Source of the DNA: JAYVIQ01 sp043770215
Lineage (GTDB): Bacteria; Bacteroidota; Bacteroidia; Cytophagales; JAAEPT01
Assembly (NCBI GenBank): GCA_043770215.1
Contig: JAYVIQ010000057.1
Span: 1-25,395, forward strand
DNA: 25,395 nucleotides
Direction: 5' to 3'
Part shown: positions 24,277 through 25,395 of the stretch, in pieces
How the letters are laid out: each line of letters starts with the position of its first letter
How positions within the stretch are numbered: position 1 is the first letter of the stretch
Translations under genes and position numbers: made by a program
The notes under the pieces: model-generated
The model's input: only the letters and a program-made list of their open reading frames with translations
What the model was told of the DNA's origin: nothing
Database searches by the model: none

Positions 24277-25279
24277 CTTTGTTTAGATAATTCAATGTTT
24301 TGGAATTCAGATCAAATAAAGCTACGTGATAGTTATTGTTATTTTCTAAGTCTTGAATAAGATTATACGCTTTCTTAACAATTTTGTGATCTATTTTATG
24401 GATAACTAACTGATACCCATTTCTAACAAACTGCCCATGAATATCAAAATCTTTTTTAACTAAATAATTTGTACTGTCTTTATTGATACTTGAATTTGGC
24501 TTAAAGAAGTTGATATCTTTATCAAGTACAAAGGAATTAAACTTACCCTCTGCATCATATAAAATATTCCAATAATAGTATGGCAATGCAAAATCTAGAG
24601 GCAAAGGATACTTAGAGCCATTAAGGTATTTTTTAGCTTCTGAATCATCAAAAATTGCATTTACATGATCGTATTTTTTAGGCTGATTAAAATTATACAA
24701 CATCAACATACCTCTATCTACAGGAGGAACACCTGTTTTTTTTGGATAACGGTATTGATACAATCGAATTGTTGCTGAAGTTTTGGCGTTTGTATCTAAA
24801 CTAACTTTCAATGTCTTTAAAAAATAAAAATAATTGTCTTTAGAATTTTCTGACCAATCGCAATCTAACTGAACTTCTTTGTAGCCATCTTTAACTATTC
24901 TGCCAGCTATCTTTTTAGCCATATAACTAAGTTCTTCTTTTGTGCTTTTTAGCATCACCTTATTTTCAAAGAAAATACAAGGAGTTATAAGAGCGCTATT
25001 GAATAATAAACCAGAATTAGACCTAGGTACTTCATGTACATCAGAAGGGCTTGCATGAAATTCTTCGTCCCAAATAACATCTGTAAGTTTACAATACATT
25101 TTCTCTACATTATTTTTCAATAAAAGTCTTGATTCTTCATCAGTCAAAAAATTATAGCTATCTCTAGCATCCCAAACATAAATGGCATTTATACTTTTAT
25201 ATTTGGGTTTTGATTTACAAGAATTTAAATTAAAAATAATAAAAAACAGTAAAAAAATAAATAAGTAGGTAAACTTCAT
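24251..25279 (-). CDS. Exported lipoprotein with a probable TIM-barrel (glycosidase-like) fold
   Basis: A 342-residue protein with a lipoprotein signal ending LNSC (C21). The mature part shows features of a TIM-barrel of the chitinase/DUF3142 kind: NAIYVWDAR near the start, a strand with the acidic motif VQLDCDW (136-142), then ATIRLYQYRYP, GMLMLYNFN, LPLDFALPYYYWNILY and YHVALFDL. LDCDW sits where GH18-like proteins carry their acidic catalytic motif, but the exact DxxDxDxE is absent, so enzyme activity is uncertain. It is followed, with a 26-base overlap, by the 805-residue exported protein. Confidence 0.65.
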   Translation of the reverse strand: MKFTYLFIFLLFFIIFNLNSCKSKPKYKSINAIYVWDARDSYNFLTDEESRLLLKNNVEKMYCKLTDVIWDEEFHASPSDVHEVPRSNSGLLFNSALITPCIFFENKVMLKSTKEELSYMAKKIAGRIVKDGYKEVQLDCDWSENSKDNYFYFLKTLKVSLDTNAKTSATIRLYQYRYPKKTGVPPVDRGMLMLYNFNQPKKYDHVNAIFDDSEAKKYLNGSKYPLPLDFALPYYYWNILYDAEGKFNSFVLDKDINFFKPNSSINKDSTNYLVKKDFDIHGQFVRNGYQLVIHKIDHKIVKKAYNLIQDLENNNNYHVALFDLNSKTLNYLNKDENIFKTH

Positions 25280-25395
25280 AAATGGATTTGATTTAGTGTA
25301 CCAAATTAAACAAAAATTTGGTGGGATAACTTTATAGTCTTAATAATATTTTGTGAATATTACTCACAATCATTGTTTTAAACAACCATAACGGG

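Noticed and set aside
1..25395. CRISPR array, prophage, integrase or full insertion sequence
   Set aside because: No regularly spaced short repeats, transposase, integrase or phage structural genes were recognised; the three dispersed repeats are too far apart and too long for CRISPR.

Overview
The window is AT-rich chromosomal DNA from a member of the Bacteroidota. The evidence is consistent: type IX secretion (T9SS) C-terminal sorting tails on the proteins at 204-1418 and, more divergently, 8405-9304; promoters of the Bacteroidota form (TTG or TTA, 20 bases, then TAnnTTTG) ahead of rpsF and an ompA-family gene; almost no Shine-Dalgarno sequences; and family-typical genes (DUF2452 protein, Hc1-type histone, OmpA with thrombospondin type 3 repeats, the 160-residue family often mislabelled 'ABC transporter ATPase'). 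One strong Shine-Dalgarno sequence lies in front of rpsR. Published work reports this mainly for Bacteroidota classes other than Flavobacteriia, so a chitinophagal, saprospiral or cytophagal relative is more likely than a true flavobacterium. This placement is an inference.

Layout. 1-203 holds the right part of a structured repeat. 204-1418 is a secreted bacterial expansin with a T9SS tail, convergent with a minus-strand cluster clpS > recR > fused glycosyltransferase > alginate-export-type porin (5805 back to 1429). A secreted thioredoxin-like protein (6956-6012, minus) diverges from the rpsF-rpsR-rplI operon (7072-8139), which ends in a clear terminator. Next, on the plus strand, come a secreted SGNH hydrolase, a coupled pair (conserved 161-residue protein plus a Mom/GNAT-like protein) and an OmpA-family protein with its own promoter and terminator. 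A second repeat copy follows. On the minus strand are DUF2452, fabD, a 58-residue Hc1-like histone and an alpha-oxoamine synthase (serine palmitoyltransferase or cysteate acyltransferase type). On the plus strand are a TPR protein and maf, convergent with gpsA. The third repeat copy precedes a fasciclin-domain protein and a PlsC-type acyltransferase. The window closes with a minus-strand pair of exported proteins of unknown function (25279-21859).

How the genes relate. Several belong to lipid and envelope building: fabD supplies malonyl-ACP, gpsA makes glycerol-3-phosphate, the PlsC protein acylates it or its product, and the oxoamine synthase starts sphingolipid or sulfonolipid synthesis. 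Others are surface or secreted: expansin, porin, SGNH hydrolase, OmpA, fasciclin and the terminal pair. Housekeeping genes are ribosomal proteins, recR, clpS and maf. No prophage, CRISPR array, transposase, tRNA or rRNA was recognised.

The points most worth a second look are the repeat family with terminal inverted repeats and an internal hairpin, the Shine-Dalgarno sequence of rpsR (bS18), the T9SS-type expansin, the glycosyltransferase fused to a degenerate sugar-phosphate-transferase tail, the Mom-like protein and the unknown exported pair.
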